15,381 nt of DNA, taken from positions 5,692-21,072 of the forward strand of contig DBCR01000027.1 of the NCBI GenBank assembly GCA_002293125.1, given 5' to 3'. Every line of letters begins with the position of its first letter. Positions within the stretch are counted from its first letter, which is position 1. Under the pieces are notes generated by a model. That model was given only the letters and a program-made list of their open reading frames with translations, was not told the DNA's origin and did no database searches. Source of the stretch: Opitutia bacterium UBA953 (lineage in GTDB: Bacteria > Verrucomicrobiota > Verrucomicrobiia > Opitutales > UBA953). Below are positions 7,635 to 13,981 of the stretch, piece after piece. The position numbers were made by a program, and so were the translations under genes.

Positions 7635-7687
7635 CGAGACCCGAGACCTGAAAAGATGACCCCAGCCAATCATCCGGTCTCCGGTTC
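7635..7687. repeat. Paired 7-mer tandem duplications
   Basis: CGAGACC occurs twice back to back (7635-7648), and CCGGTCT is followed by CCGGTTC (7674-7687). GAGACC at 7643-7648 is the reverse complement of GGTCTC at 7676-7681, so the two duplications also form an inverted pair. These are short, and any one alone could be chance; their density is what stands out. Confidence 0.4.
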
Positions 7688-7712
7688 CCCTTTGGGCCCC
7701 CCGTTTGTCTCC

Positions 7713-7752
7713 CTGGCCAACTGGCCCACTGATCAACGGGTCAACTAGTGGT
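7713..7752. repeat. Degenerate octamer tandem repeat
   Basis: Read in eights, the stretch is CTGGCCAA, CTGGCCCA, CTGATCAA, CGGGTCAA, CTAGTGGT. The first four units share a C-first, CAA- or CCA-ending consensus and the fifth is decayed. This looks like slippage-type tandem growth followed by mutation. Confidence 0.5.
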
Positions 7753-7763
7753 GCGCCGTTCCG

Positions 7764-7791
7764 GTCCTCGGGCCCCCCTGTCCTCGGGCCC
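7764..7791. repeat. 12-bp direct repeat at the end of the island
   Basis: GTCCTCGGGCCC occurs at 7764-7775 and again at 7780-7791, a 16-bp period. Each copy contains the palindrome GGGCCC. The second copy ends two bases before the gspM-like stop codon. Confidence 0.7.
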
Positions 7792-7793
7792 TC

Positions 7794-8360
7794 TTATTTG
7801 CCTTCCTCCGCCTCCGCCGCCTTCACCCCGCTGGGGATCTGGCCGAGGAGTTCCAATGCGGTGATGGTCGCCTTGAAGGTGACGGTGCCCGCGCTGCCGC
7901 GTTCGGCCGTCATGGAGAGATTGCCGATGGCGAGGTAGGGGGCACGCGACTTCACGCTTTCGTAGAAGCGCAGCACGCTCGCGAGGTCCGCCTTGCTGCA
8001 TCTCATCTGGAGCGAGTGGATCGCGAACTTCCCCGCCTTGGTCGTCTTGGGTGATTCCGTGTTGGCGCTGAGGCCGGCTTCGTTGGTGGCGTTGATGGCT
8101 TCGGCGACGAGCTTGGCCTGGTCGTAGCCATGGCCGGAATCGAGTCCCTGCACGGCCAACGCGGTCGCGTTGCGAATCTCGCGTTCCTTCGCGATCCAGG
8201 ATTTCTGGACGAGGGCGTCTTCCTCGAGGGCGCGCCAGTCATCCCAGCTGCCTTGCACGCGCGCCCAGGCGCCCGTCGACCACAGTAGCGCGGCGACCAG
8301 CAGAGCGGCGAGCCCCATGAGGCGTTCGCGGGGTTGCAGGCTGAAGAAGAAGTGTTTCAT
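7794..8360 (-). CDS. gspM: GspM-like type II secretion platform protein
   Basis: This 188-residue protein is probably the bitopic GspM partner of GspL. A short cytoplasmic N-terminus with the motif RERLMG (11-16) leads into one membrane segment (about 14-32). A helical charged stretch (38-75) and a ferredoxin-like periplasmic part follow (about 108-172: FAIHSLQMRCSKADLASVLRF, then a beta-rich end). This is the GspM plan: small, one membrane helix, coiled region, alpha/beta domain. Sequence identity to known GspM is weak by eye, so the call leans on size, topology and its place as last gene after the gspL-like gene. Its ATG overlaps the gspL-like stop by 4 nt (ATGA, 8357-8360). PilO is the alternative. 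Confidence 0.7.
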   Translation of the reverse strand: MKHFFFSLQPRERLMGLAALLVAALLWSTGAWARVQGSWDDWRALEEDALVQKSWIAKEREIRNATALAVQGLDSGHGYDQAKLVAEAINATNEAGLSANTESPKTTKAGKFAIHSLQMRCSKADLASVLRFYESVKSRAPYLAIGNLSMTAERGSAGTVTFKATITALELLGQIPSGVKAAEAEEGK

Positions 8361-9511
8361 TGTTTAGGGGTTTCGGCGGTCTTGAGGAGCACGGCCTGCT
8401 TGAAGATGATCTCGATGCGGAAGGTCGTGGAGGTATCGCGCACGCGCGGCTCGCTGTTCGTCGCGGCTTCGACCTCCGGCATGGCCTGCACGGCCTTGAG
8501 GAAGTCGGAGATATCGCCGGCGTTCGGCGTCTTGGCGTCCACGGTCATCATCGGCTTGGCGATGGTGCTATCCTTGGCCTTCTTGATCTCGCACTGGATG
8601 TTGGTGAACTCGACGGTGGCCGGGCGCTTTTCGTTCACGAGCGCGAGCATCTCCATCGGCAGCAGGCGTTTGACGCCCAGCTCGAGGATGCGCAAGGTGA
8701 TGTCCTGCGAGGCCTCGATGTCCTCGACCAGCGGACGGCGGGCTTCGTTGGCGACTTCCAGCGAAGCCTTGCGCATGCCGACGACGAGGCCGGTGATGTC
8801 AAGGAGCAGGGAGAGGACGAGGACGGCGGCGCCGACGCGGGCCGCGTTCCAGAGCATGAGGTTGAGGCGCTCCTTCTTGCGACGTTCAGCGAGGAAGTCG
8901 CTGTCGCGGATGTCGGAGTCGTCCAGGCCTTTCTTGGGGATGGTGAACGACCCTTCGAACTCGCCCTTGAGGATGAGGTCGCCTTCGACGATCGCGCCGG
9001 TGAGCGCGCCGGTGAGGTTCTCGACCGGGGTGTCGGTCGCGAGGTCGGCGCGGGCCGCAGCTTCCCGGGCGATGCCCGCTTCATCGGTATCCGCGAGCTC
9101 GGCCACGACGATGGCGGCGGGCAGCTCATCGCCCGCTTTCCAGGCGAGCGCGGTGAGGCGTTCATTGCTGCGGTGCACGACGATGCCGTCGGCCGCCGGG
9201 CGATGGCCGCACAGGGCTAGGAATTCCGGGACGACTTGGCAGTCCTCCGGCCAGGCGAAGCTTTCTTCCGCGGTGAAGCGGCGACGGTGGGCGGCGTAGG
9301 CGAGCACCTGCTTGCCGTCGGCGGACGTGACGAAACCGACGAGCATCTGCTCGAGCGGGAAAGGGGAGATGGCCTCGAGTGCGAGGTTCACCTGGCCGGG
9401 GACGTCGTCGCCCTCGACGGAGAGTCGGCGAACGAAGAAACGGTTACCGGGAAGCATCGCGGCTTCTTGCGGCTTGGGCCCGGTGAAGGCGCGGGTGAAA
9501 GGAGAGGTCAT
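8357..9511 (-). CDS. gspL: GspL-like type II secretion protein
   Basis: This 384-residue single-pass protein fits GspL, which docks the GspE ATPase on the platform. The cytoplasmic part (1 to about 215) resembles the actin-fold PilM/GspL type, with ISPFPLEQMLVGF at 48-60 matching the family's PFPLE signature. It ends in a charged linker (DDSDIRDSDFLAERRKKER, 197-215). A membrane helix lies at about 225-246. After a helical segment (249-300), the periplasmic part (about 300-378) reads as a ferredoxin-like fold. The start is an ATG with no Shine-Dalgarno, 45 nt after the gspK stop; this is the only large gap in the pseudopilin run. Conservation is low, so the call rests on architecture, the PFPLE motif and the position between gspK and gspM. 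Confidence 0.75.
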   Translation of the reverse strand: MTSPFTRAFTGPKPQEAAMLPGNRFFVRRLSVEGDDVPGQVNLALEAISPFPLEQMLVGFVTSADGKQVLAYAAHRRRFTAEESFAWPEDCQVVPEFLALCGHRPAADGIVVHRSNERLTALAWKAGDELPAAIVVAELADTDEAGIAREAAARADLATDTPVENLTGALTGAIVEGDLILKGEFEGSFTIPKKGLDDSDIRDSDFLAERRKKERLNLMLWNAARVGAAVLVLSLLLDITGLVVGMRKASLEVANEARRPLVEDIEASQDITLRILELGVKRLLPMEMLALVNEKRPATVEFTNIQCEIKKAKDSTIAKPMMTVDAKTPNAGDISDFLKAVQAMPEVEAATNSEPRVRDTSTTFRIEIIFKQAVLLKTAETPKQ

Positions 9512-9556
9512 TTTTTAAGGGATTGCGTAGCCCGAGGGGTGAGGGCGGCGGAGGGT

Positions 9557-10795
9557 TCAGCGGGGGGCCGGAAGGTCGTCGGAGTCAGCGGGGGGTTTGG
9601 GGGCGGGGGGGGTGCCGTTGTCTTCCTCCCAGGCGAGGATCTGGAACGGGTAAGCAATCGTCTTGCTGGCGACGCGGCCGCTCATGGTCGATTTGCCGAG
9701 GGTGATCGGGGCTTCGATACCTGGGGTGAGGTAAGGGGAGGGGTTCGTCGTAGTCGACCGCGGAACGGGTGTCGAGGTTCCCGTTGTTCTTACGGTGGTG
9801 GTGGTCGCTCCGGTCCGGCTCAGTCCAAGGCTGGGGTCGGTGTCCGGATTCGCCGCGGCGGTCGGGTAGGCCACGTCTTCACGGATGGCCACGAGCGCGC
9901 TCACCCGGCACTGGGCGCGCCCTTCTTTCACCGTCACGCGCACCCACATGAGGATGACCTCGTCATCGAACTTGGTCATGTTGAGGCCGCCGCCGACGAG
10001 CTGTTGCACCTCGCTGGTGACGCGGAAATAGGGCGGGGTGCCGACGATGCGCTGGCCAATCTCGGCTTGCCGCTCGCGGATCAAGGCGATCTGCCGTTCA
10101 TCGAGACCCTGCGAGAGCAGCACGGCATCCGAGGCGGTGTTGATGTTGGCCTGCGGGAAAGTGAACAGGCTGACGCAGTCCTTGAAGGCGAGGAAGATCG
10201 GCGTCGGTCGGCCGGCCTCGTCGAAGAATTGCTCCTTGGCCACGCCGATAGAGCGGAATTCCTCGAAGCTGCGGATCGGCCGGCGCGCGGGGCGGAAGGA
10301 AAGGGTGCTCCGCTGGTAGGCGGCGTCCGTGGCCTCCTCCTCGATGGATTCATACGACTTGCTCTGCCAGGCGATGATGGCGTCCGAGACGCGCTCGGCG
10401 TCGCGCTGCTCCATGCCGAGGGAGTAGAGGAGTTGGATGAGGTCGTTCTTCGTCAGGACGCTCAGCGGCAGCTTGCCCGACTCGTCTTCGTACTCGAACT
10501 TCACCTCGAGGCCCTCGCGCGGGGGGAAGCCGGCGTAGGCGTGCGGGTCGTCGTAGCCCTGCGAGTGGTCGTGGATCTTATTGAGGTCGATCGAGCGGAT
10601 CTCGGCGATGACGGCCAGCGCAAGCTCGAGCTCCGACTGCGCGTCGGCCCGCAGGCGTCGGCGATCCGCCTCGCGCGTCGCCATGGCAAGCTCGAGCGAA
10701 TTGTCCTCCATGAAGCGTGCCAGCAAGAGCGAGGCCAGCGTGATGAGCACGAGGATGACGATGAGGACCGAGCCGCGGCGCTTCTTCACGTTCAT
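9557..10795 (-). CDS. gspK: Minor pseudopilin GspK
   Basis: This 412-residue protein is the tip pseudopilin of the T2SS, the largest of the set. A basic leader MNVKKRRG is followed by the hydrophobic helix SVLIVILVLITLASLLL (9-25). Position +5 is hydrophobic instead of Glu, as is typical for GspK at the tip. The SAM-like domain carries the family motif NINTASDAVLLSQGLDERQI (217-236). A Thr/Ser/Pro/Arg-rich low-complexity stretch (about 322-358) and a Pro/Asp-rich tail (394-412) are extra to the usual core. The start at 10795 was chosen because it exposes the prepilin leader; a longer frame back to 10942 only reads through gspJ. Its ATG overlaps the gspJ stop (ATGA, 10792-10795). Confidence 0.93.
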   Translation of the reverse strand: MNVKKRRGSVLIVILVLITLASLLLARFMEDNSLELAMATREADRRRLRADAQSELELALAVIAEIRSIDLNKIHDHSQGYDDPHAYAGFPPREGLEVKFEYEDESGKLPLSVLTKNDLIQLLYSLGMEQRDAERVSDAIIAWQSKSYESIEEEATDAAYQRSTLSFRPARRPIRSFEEFRSIGVAKEQFFDEAGRPTPIFLAFKDCVSLFTFPQANINTASDAVLLSQGLDERQIALIRERQAEIGQRIVGTPPYFRVTSEVQQLVGGGLNMTKFDDEVILMWVRVTVKEGRAQCRVSALVAIREDVAYPTAAANPDTDPSLGLSRTGATTTTVRTTGTSTPVPRSTTTNPSPYLTPGIEAPITLGKSTMSGRVASKTIAYPFQILAWEEDNGTPPAPKPPADSDDLPAPR

Positions 10796-11439
10796 GGCGT
10801 GGAGGCGCCGGAGCGCTTGATGGGGAGGTTGATGACCTTGGTCGCCTTGAGCGCACCGCGTTCGAAGAGGAGATGGATCCGCGCCGGCTTCTTCCAGGCC
10901 GTGCTGCCGGTCTCGTTCAGGGGCTCGTCCTCGACCTTCCACTCCTTGAGGTCGGCGTCGTAATATTCATAACGGATCGCGGTGACGAACGGGCTGATGA
11001 CGGTCTCGTGCTTGTCGGTCTTGTCCCGCTCGAGCTCGAGGCGCGATTGCCACTGGAAGATGATGCCGCGGCCTTCCTCCACGAAGACGTTGAAGTCGAC
11101 GTCGGGGAGCGGCGCTTCCGGCCAGTCCGCCAGGCGCCCGGCGTCGGCGAGCAGGAAGCTGAGGCGCGGCTGCGTGGTGCCCGCGCCATCGTCGACGTCC
11201 TTGAGCGCGACGCCGGAGGAGCTGGGCCCGTAGGTCGCCTGCTCGAAAGCATTGCGCACGAGCGCGGTCGCGGCCCGCGCATGCTGGTCGAAGAGCCGCT
11301 GGTCGCGGCCCCCGCCCCAAAGCTCGGTCATGGAGAAGAGGAAGGTGTTGAGCGCCACCATGAGCGCGCCGAGCAAGGCGAGTGAGACGAGCATCTCGAG
11401 CATCGTGAAGCCGCGGCGGCTGGCGTGCGGGGTGCTCAT
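10792..11439 (-). CDS. gspJ: Minor pseudopilin GspJ
   Basis: This 215-residue pseudopilin has the leader MSTPHASRRG and the N-methylation signature FTMLEMLVSLALLGAL (11-26), with Glu at +5. A long first helix follows. The C-terminal beta domain includes FRYEYYD-like residues (FVTAIRYEYYDADLKEW, 151-167) and KPARIHLLFERG (184-195), both typical of GspJ. GspJ joins GspI and GspK in the tip complex. It overlaps the upstream gspI stop and the downstream gspK start by 4 nt each, which suggests coupled translation and fixed stoichiometry. Confidence 0.9.
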   Translation of the reverse strand: MSTPHASRRGFTMLEMLVSLALLGALMVALNTFLFSMTELWGGGRDQRLFDQHARAATALVRNAFEQATYGPSSSGVALKDVDDGAGTTQPRLSFLLADAGRLADWPEAPLPDVDFNVFVEEGRGIIFQWQSRLELERDKTDKHETVISPFVTAIRYEYYDADLKEWKVEDEPLNETGSTAWKKPARIHLLFERGALKATKVINLPIKRSGASTP

Positions 11440-12047
11440 TTCTTAGCTGGCGGCGCGGCGGGCTGCCTTCCGGGTTGACCGTTCTTGCCGTTCGTCGGCG
11501 CGGGTTGGCCCTTGCCGCCTTTGCCGCCCGCAACGGGCTGAGCGGGGATGAGTTTCTTGCCGCGCGTGGGCGCGCTGATGAAGGCGGAGTTACCGTCGGC
11601 TTCCTTGTAGCCGCGTTCCTTCTCGAGGCGCTGGCGCGCTTCGTCGCGGATCTTCTGGCGGTCCGAGGGGATGGACCACGTGGGCCGCAGGAGCATGCGC
11701 GTCTCGGCGAACTCCTCGGCTTCGGCGCCGTCGGCCCCCTCGATCTCGGCGGTGAGCTGCACGGCGAAAAGGTCGCTCACGCTGGTCGCCTCGATCTTGC
11801 CTGCCCAGCGCGCGATGCGCCCGCCTGGCAGATTGATCTCGCCGCCGGCTTCGACGTCTTCGAAGCCGGGCGTCTCCAGGAGCGCGGCGCGGCAACGCGC
11901 GCGGTCATCGAGGCGTTGCTCGTCCTGCTTCATGGCGATGCGGCTGAGCAGGACGTTGGAATAGGCGGCGCCGAGGCTCACGGCCGCGACGGCGAAGATG
12001 GCGAGGCTGACGAGCACCTCGATGAGCGTGAAGGCGCGCCGTTTCAT
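11436..12047 (-). CDS. gspI: Minor pseudopilin GspI
   Basis: This 203-residue pseudopilin begins MKRRA followed by FTLIEVLVSLAIFAVAAVSL (6-25), with Glu at +5. The short leader, SLAIFAVAAVSLGAAY and the length fit GspI. The residue before the cleavage point is Ala (codon GCC) rather than the usual Gly. The C-terminal region from about 164 is a Gly/Lys/Pro/Gln-rich low-complexity tail that ends AAPPAKK and exceeds the usual GspI core. The start at 12047 was chosen because it gives the prepilin leader; the frame open to 12695 is the gspH region in another frame. It overlaps gspH and gspJ by 4 nt (ATGA) at each end. Confidence 0.87.
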   Translation of the reverse strand: MKRRAFTLIEVLVSLAIFAVAAVSLGAAYSNVLLSRIAMKQDEQRLDDRARCRAALLETPGFEDVEAGGEINLPGGRIARWAGKIEATSVSDLFAVQLTAEIEGADGAEAEEFAETRMLLRPTWSIPSDRQKIRDEARQRLEKERGYKEADGNSAFISAPTRGKKLIPAQPVAGGKGGKGQPAPTNGKNGQPGRQPAAPPAKK

Positions 12048-12586
12048 CGGGCGTCGATGGCCGGCAACGGCGCGCAGGTCAAGGGGTCGATGGGAATCAC
12101 GCGGCGCCCTTCCTCGCGCGTGACTTCGAGGCGCACGCGGTCGCACGTGCCATCGGGGTAGAAGCGCATGCGGACGATGGGCTGCTCGGAGGCGACGCCG
12201 CCCAGCAGGATCGCGCCGGTGGTTTCGGGGGCCAGGATCTGGACCTTCACACCCTCGATCTTCGGCAGCCGTTCCTCGGTGCGCGGATGGTCTTGGGCGA
12301 CATTTTCTTCGCCCCAAAGGAAGTCTGGTCCTGTGCCGTCCGCGTTGTCGGCCGGGAGTAGTTCCAGGATGGCCGCCTTCTGCACGGCGGTGCGCCGGAC
12401 GGTCTGCAGGAGCGCCCGCAGCGCGTCCTCCGGGTCGGAGCGCACGGTGCTCTTGAGGAGCGTGCTCGATCCGCCGATCAGCACGGCCGCGATCATGCTC
12501 ATCAGGCCGATGGCCAGCAACGTCTCCAGCAACGTGAAGCCGGGACGCGCCGGGGTGCCGGACCGTTGCTGTGGGGCTTGCTTCAC
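12044..12586 (-). CDS. gspH: Minor pseudopilin GspH
   Basis: This 180-residue pseudopilin has the leader MKQAPQQRSGTPARPG and the signature FTLLETLLAIGLMSMIAAVL (17-36), with Glu at +5. The beta-rich C-terminal domain contains RMRFYPDGTCDRVRLEV (139-155), which matches the F-x-PDG pattern common in GspH/FimT proteins. GspH links the tip complex to the GspG filament. The start codon is GTG inside a GTGA overlap with the gspG stop (12583-12586), and its own stop overlaps the gspI ATG. Order in the operon and size support H rather than I. Confidence 0.87.
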   Translation of the reverse strand: MKQAPQQRSGTPARPGFTLLETLLAIGLMSMIAAVLIGGSSTLLKSTVRSDPEDALRALLQTVRRTAVQKAAILELLPADNADGTGPDFLWGEENVAQDHPRTEERLPKIEGVKVQILAPETTGAILLGGVASEQPIVRMRFYPDGTCDRVRLEVTREEGRRVIPIDPLTCAPLPAIDAR

Positions 12587-13029
12587 CAGTTGCCGATATC
12601 GTCCGGGGTGTCCGCCTGCTTGTCGCGTCCTTTGGAGAAGAGGTCGTAGCTGTCCGTGTTATGCGTTCCGGGGTAACGGTATTCGTACGGCTCACCCCAC
12701 GGATCGGAAGGAGCCTTGCCGCCGGGGACTTTGATGTACGGGCCCTTCCACTGGTCGGCCTTGTCTTCCGGCGCCTTGATCAGGGCCTTGATGCCCTGCT
12801 CGGTCGTAGGGTAGTCGCCGAGGTCGCGACGGAAGCTGAGGAGCGGGGCTTCGAGCGACGAACGCACGAAGATCTTCGCGGAGCCTTCCTGGCCTTGGCC
12901 GAAGAACTTATCGAGGTTGCCGACGACGACCCCGACGAGGAGCGCCATGATGGCGATCGTGATCAGGATCTCGAGGAGGGTGAAGCCCTTGCGGAGTCGG
13001 CGGGCGTGCTTTGGCTGGACGGTGGTCAT
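12583..13029 (-). CDS. gspG: Major pseudopilin GspG
   Basis: This 148-residue protein is the main pseudopilus subunit. The leader MTTVQPKHARRLRKG is followed by FTLLEILITIAIMALLVGVV (16-35), with Glu at +5. The family's hallmarks are present: DYPTTEQGIKALI (72-84), GPYIKVPGG (96-104), DPWGEPYEYRYPG (109-121), SYDLFSKGRD (127-136) and the C-terminal DDIGNW. The acidic C-terminal loop is where GspG binds structural calcium in known structures. This is the clearest marker that the locus is T2SS rather than type IV pili. Upstream, 17 nt separate it from the gspC-like gene; that gap is nearly all pyrimidine on the coding strand and has no Shine-Dalgarno. Confidence 0.97.
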   Translation of the reverse strand: MTTVQPKHARRLRKGFTLLEILITIAIMALLVGVVVGNLDKFFGQGQEGSAKIFVRSSLEAPLLSFRRDLGDYPTTEQGIKALIKAPEDKADQWKGPYIKVPGGKAPSDPWGEPYEYRYPGTHNTDSYDLFSKGRDKQADTPDDIGNW

Positions 13030-13046
13030 GGGAAAAAAGAAAAGGC

Positions 13047-13700
13047 TTAGCGGACCTTCGGTGTCTTGGGGGGCTTCGTCGTTTCGGGTGCGGCGGTCGG
13101 TGTCTTGGGCGTCTTGCCGCCGGTGGTGTCGCCGCCGCGTTGGCGCGGGTCGCCGCTGTTATCCGGACCGCGGCCCTTGCTGAACTTATCGCGCATGGAC
13201 TGACGGAAGGCTTCGACCTGCTCCGGGGTGAGGTTGCCGGGACCGCCTGCTCCGGGCACGCCGGCGACGGAGCTCGGTTGGGCAATCGCGTTAGAGACGG
13301 CGGCGAGCTGCGCGGGGCTCGGGCCCTTGTAGGTGATCACGACGGCCTGGTGCAGCGCCATCTGCTGAGGCTGGCCACCGTTGTCGATGATGAGGGTCTC
13401 ATTCGCGACGTCGAAGCCTTTGACGACGACGGGTACGTTCGTCGACGGGGCTTCGCCTTCGGCTACCCAACTCGACTGCCGGGTCAGGGTGTTGTAGATG
13501 CTGTAGTAGTTCACGCCGCCCTCGGCATACATGCCGCGGAATTCGAGGGTGCTGGGGGCCACGCCCGGGCCAGCGGCCGCGCCCGTGCCACCGAAAGGCG
13601 AGTTCTTGACGAGGCCTTCGAGGTCGATCGCCGAAGCGTTGCCAAGGCTGAGCAGGACCGCGGTCAGCAGGCTGCAGGAGAGTCGGGGGAGGGGGCGCAT
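13047..13700 (-). CDS. GspC-like protein with an HR-type domain
   Basis: This 217-residue exported protein opens the pseudopilin operon. Residues 1 to about 24 form a signal-like segment ending NASA. After VKNSPFGG (31-38), the part at about 50-125 (TLEFRGMYAEGG, then a variable strand, VVVKGFDVANETLIIDNGG, then QQMALHQAV) follows the strand pattern of the GspC homology region, which contacts the secretin N0 domain. The C-terminal third has no PDZ or coiled coil; it is a predicted disordered tail rich in Gly, Lys, Thr and Pro. The start at 13700 was chosen because it exposes the signal segment; the frame opens further to 13739 with 13 unlikely residues. A gspC role fits the otherwise missing component and the gene position. 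PilP is an alternative, and the assignment is an inference. Confidence 0.6.
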   Translation of the reverse strand: MRPLPRLSCSLLTAVLLSLGNASAIDLEGLVKNSPFGGTGAAAGPGVAPSTLEFRGMYAEGGVNYYSIYNTLTRQSSWVAEGEAPSTNVPVVVKGFDVANETLIIDNGGQPQQMALHQAVVITYKGPSPAQLAAVSNAIAQPSSVAGVPGAGGPGNLTPEQVEAFRQSMRDKFSKGRGPDNSGDPRQRGGDTTGGKTPKTPTAAPETTKPPKTPKVR

Positions 13701-13858
13701 CTTATTAAAGGGGTGGGGTATCTCTAAAACACCAAGCAAGGGGTTAGGTTGCCAACTTCATCGCCATCATGGCCGCTCCTCCGTGCGGTATCGAGGAATA
13801 ATGCCCAAACAGGCCTTTTTCACCCTATTTTAGGCCAATAACCCCCATAAAACGTCCT

Positions 13859-13875
13859 GATTGGCATAACCAATC
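13859..13875. promoter_or_regulatory. Operator-like inverted repeat
   Basis: GATTGG (13859-13864) and CCAATC (13870-13875) are perfect 6-bp arms around CATAA. Size and symmetry suit a dimeric regulator. The site lies between the two divergent genes and could control either. No regulator gene is present in the window. Confidence 0.3.
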
Positions 13876-13886
13876 GATTACCAGTC

Positions 13887-13904
13887 AGCCTTTCAGGCTT
13901 TTTT
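13887..13904 (+). terminator. Weak terminator-like hairpin with T-run
   Basis: AGCCT (13887-13891) and AGGCT (13895-13899) pair around TTC and are followed by T to 13904, giving six T in a row from 13899. The stem is only 5 bp. No plus-strand gene ends upstream, so a function as an intrinsic terminator would concern stray or antisense transcripts coming from the left. Confidence 0.3.
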
Positions 13905-13925
13905 ACGATATTTTTACAACTTTTT
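13899..13925. promoter_or_regulatory. Phased T-tracts, likely curved DNA
   Basis: Three T-tracts of 5-6 bases start at 13899, 13911 and 13921, spaced 12 and 10 bp, near the DNA helical repeat. The units read TTTTTACGATA, TTTTTACAAC and TTTTTGACGG. Phased A/T-tracts bend DNA, and this bend would lie about 60 bp before the start of the cytochrome gene. Confidence 0.4.
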
Positions 13926-13981
13926 GACGGTTTAGGCCTTTGGTTTGCAACCTAGCCCCGCTCGCTATGTTTAAATGACGG

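Larger units (their letters stand above)
7345..7793. other. Non-coding repeat island between convergent T2SS half-operons
   Basis: This 449-bp stretch separates the stops of gspF (+) and the gspM-like gene (-). I see no credible gene in it; the short open frames are broken and unlike the flanking proteins. The left half (7346-7544) holds six compact hairpins with a common GGTAGGG head. The right half (7573-7791) is a patchwork of small inverted and tandem repeats. No T-run follows any hairpin, so a classical intrinsic terminator is not evident, although stacked stems may still act as a two-way transcription or RNA-decay barrier. Confidence 0.85.
13701..13981. other. Divergent regulatory region, T2SS operon / cytochrome gene
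   Basis: These 281 bp separate two divergent genes and are far more AT-rich than the coding sequence on either side. I find no gene. The best -10-like word for the minus-strand operon is TAAAAT (complement of 13827-13832), but no matching -35 box is evident. For the plus-strand gene, TATGTT (13966-13971) lies so close to the ATG that a transcript from it would be almost leaderless. Separate entries cover the dyad, the terminator-like hairpin and the T-tracts. Confidence 0.6.

Noticed and set aside
9236..10963. Plus-strand open frame of 575 codons across gspK and gspL
   Set aside because: It is antisense to the pseudopilin genes, compositionally biased, and without any recognisable motif.
12048..12695. 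Long N-terminal extension of GspI
   Set aside because: It overlaps gspH completely in another frame and would bury the prepilin leader. The ATG at 12047 gives a standard leader and an ATGA overlap.
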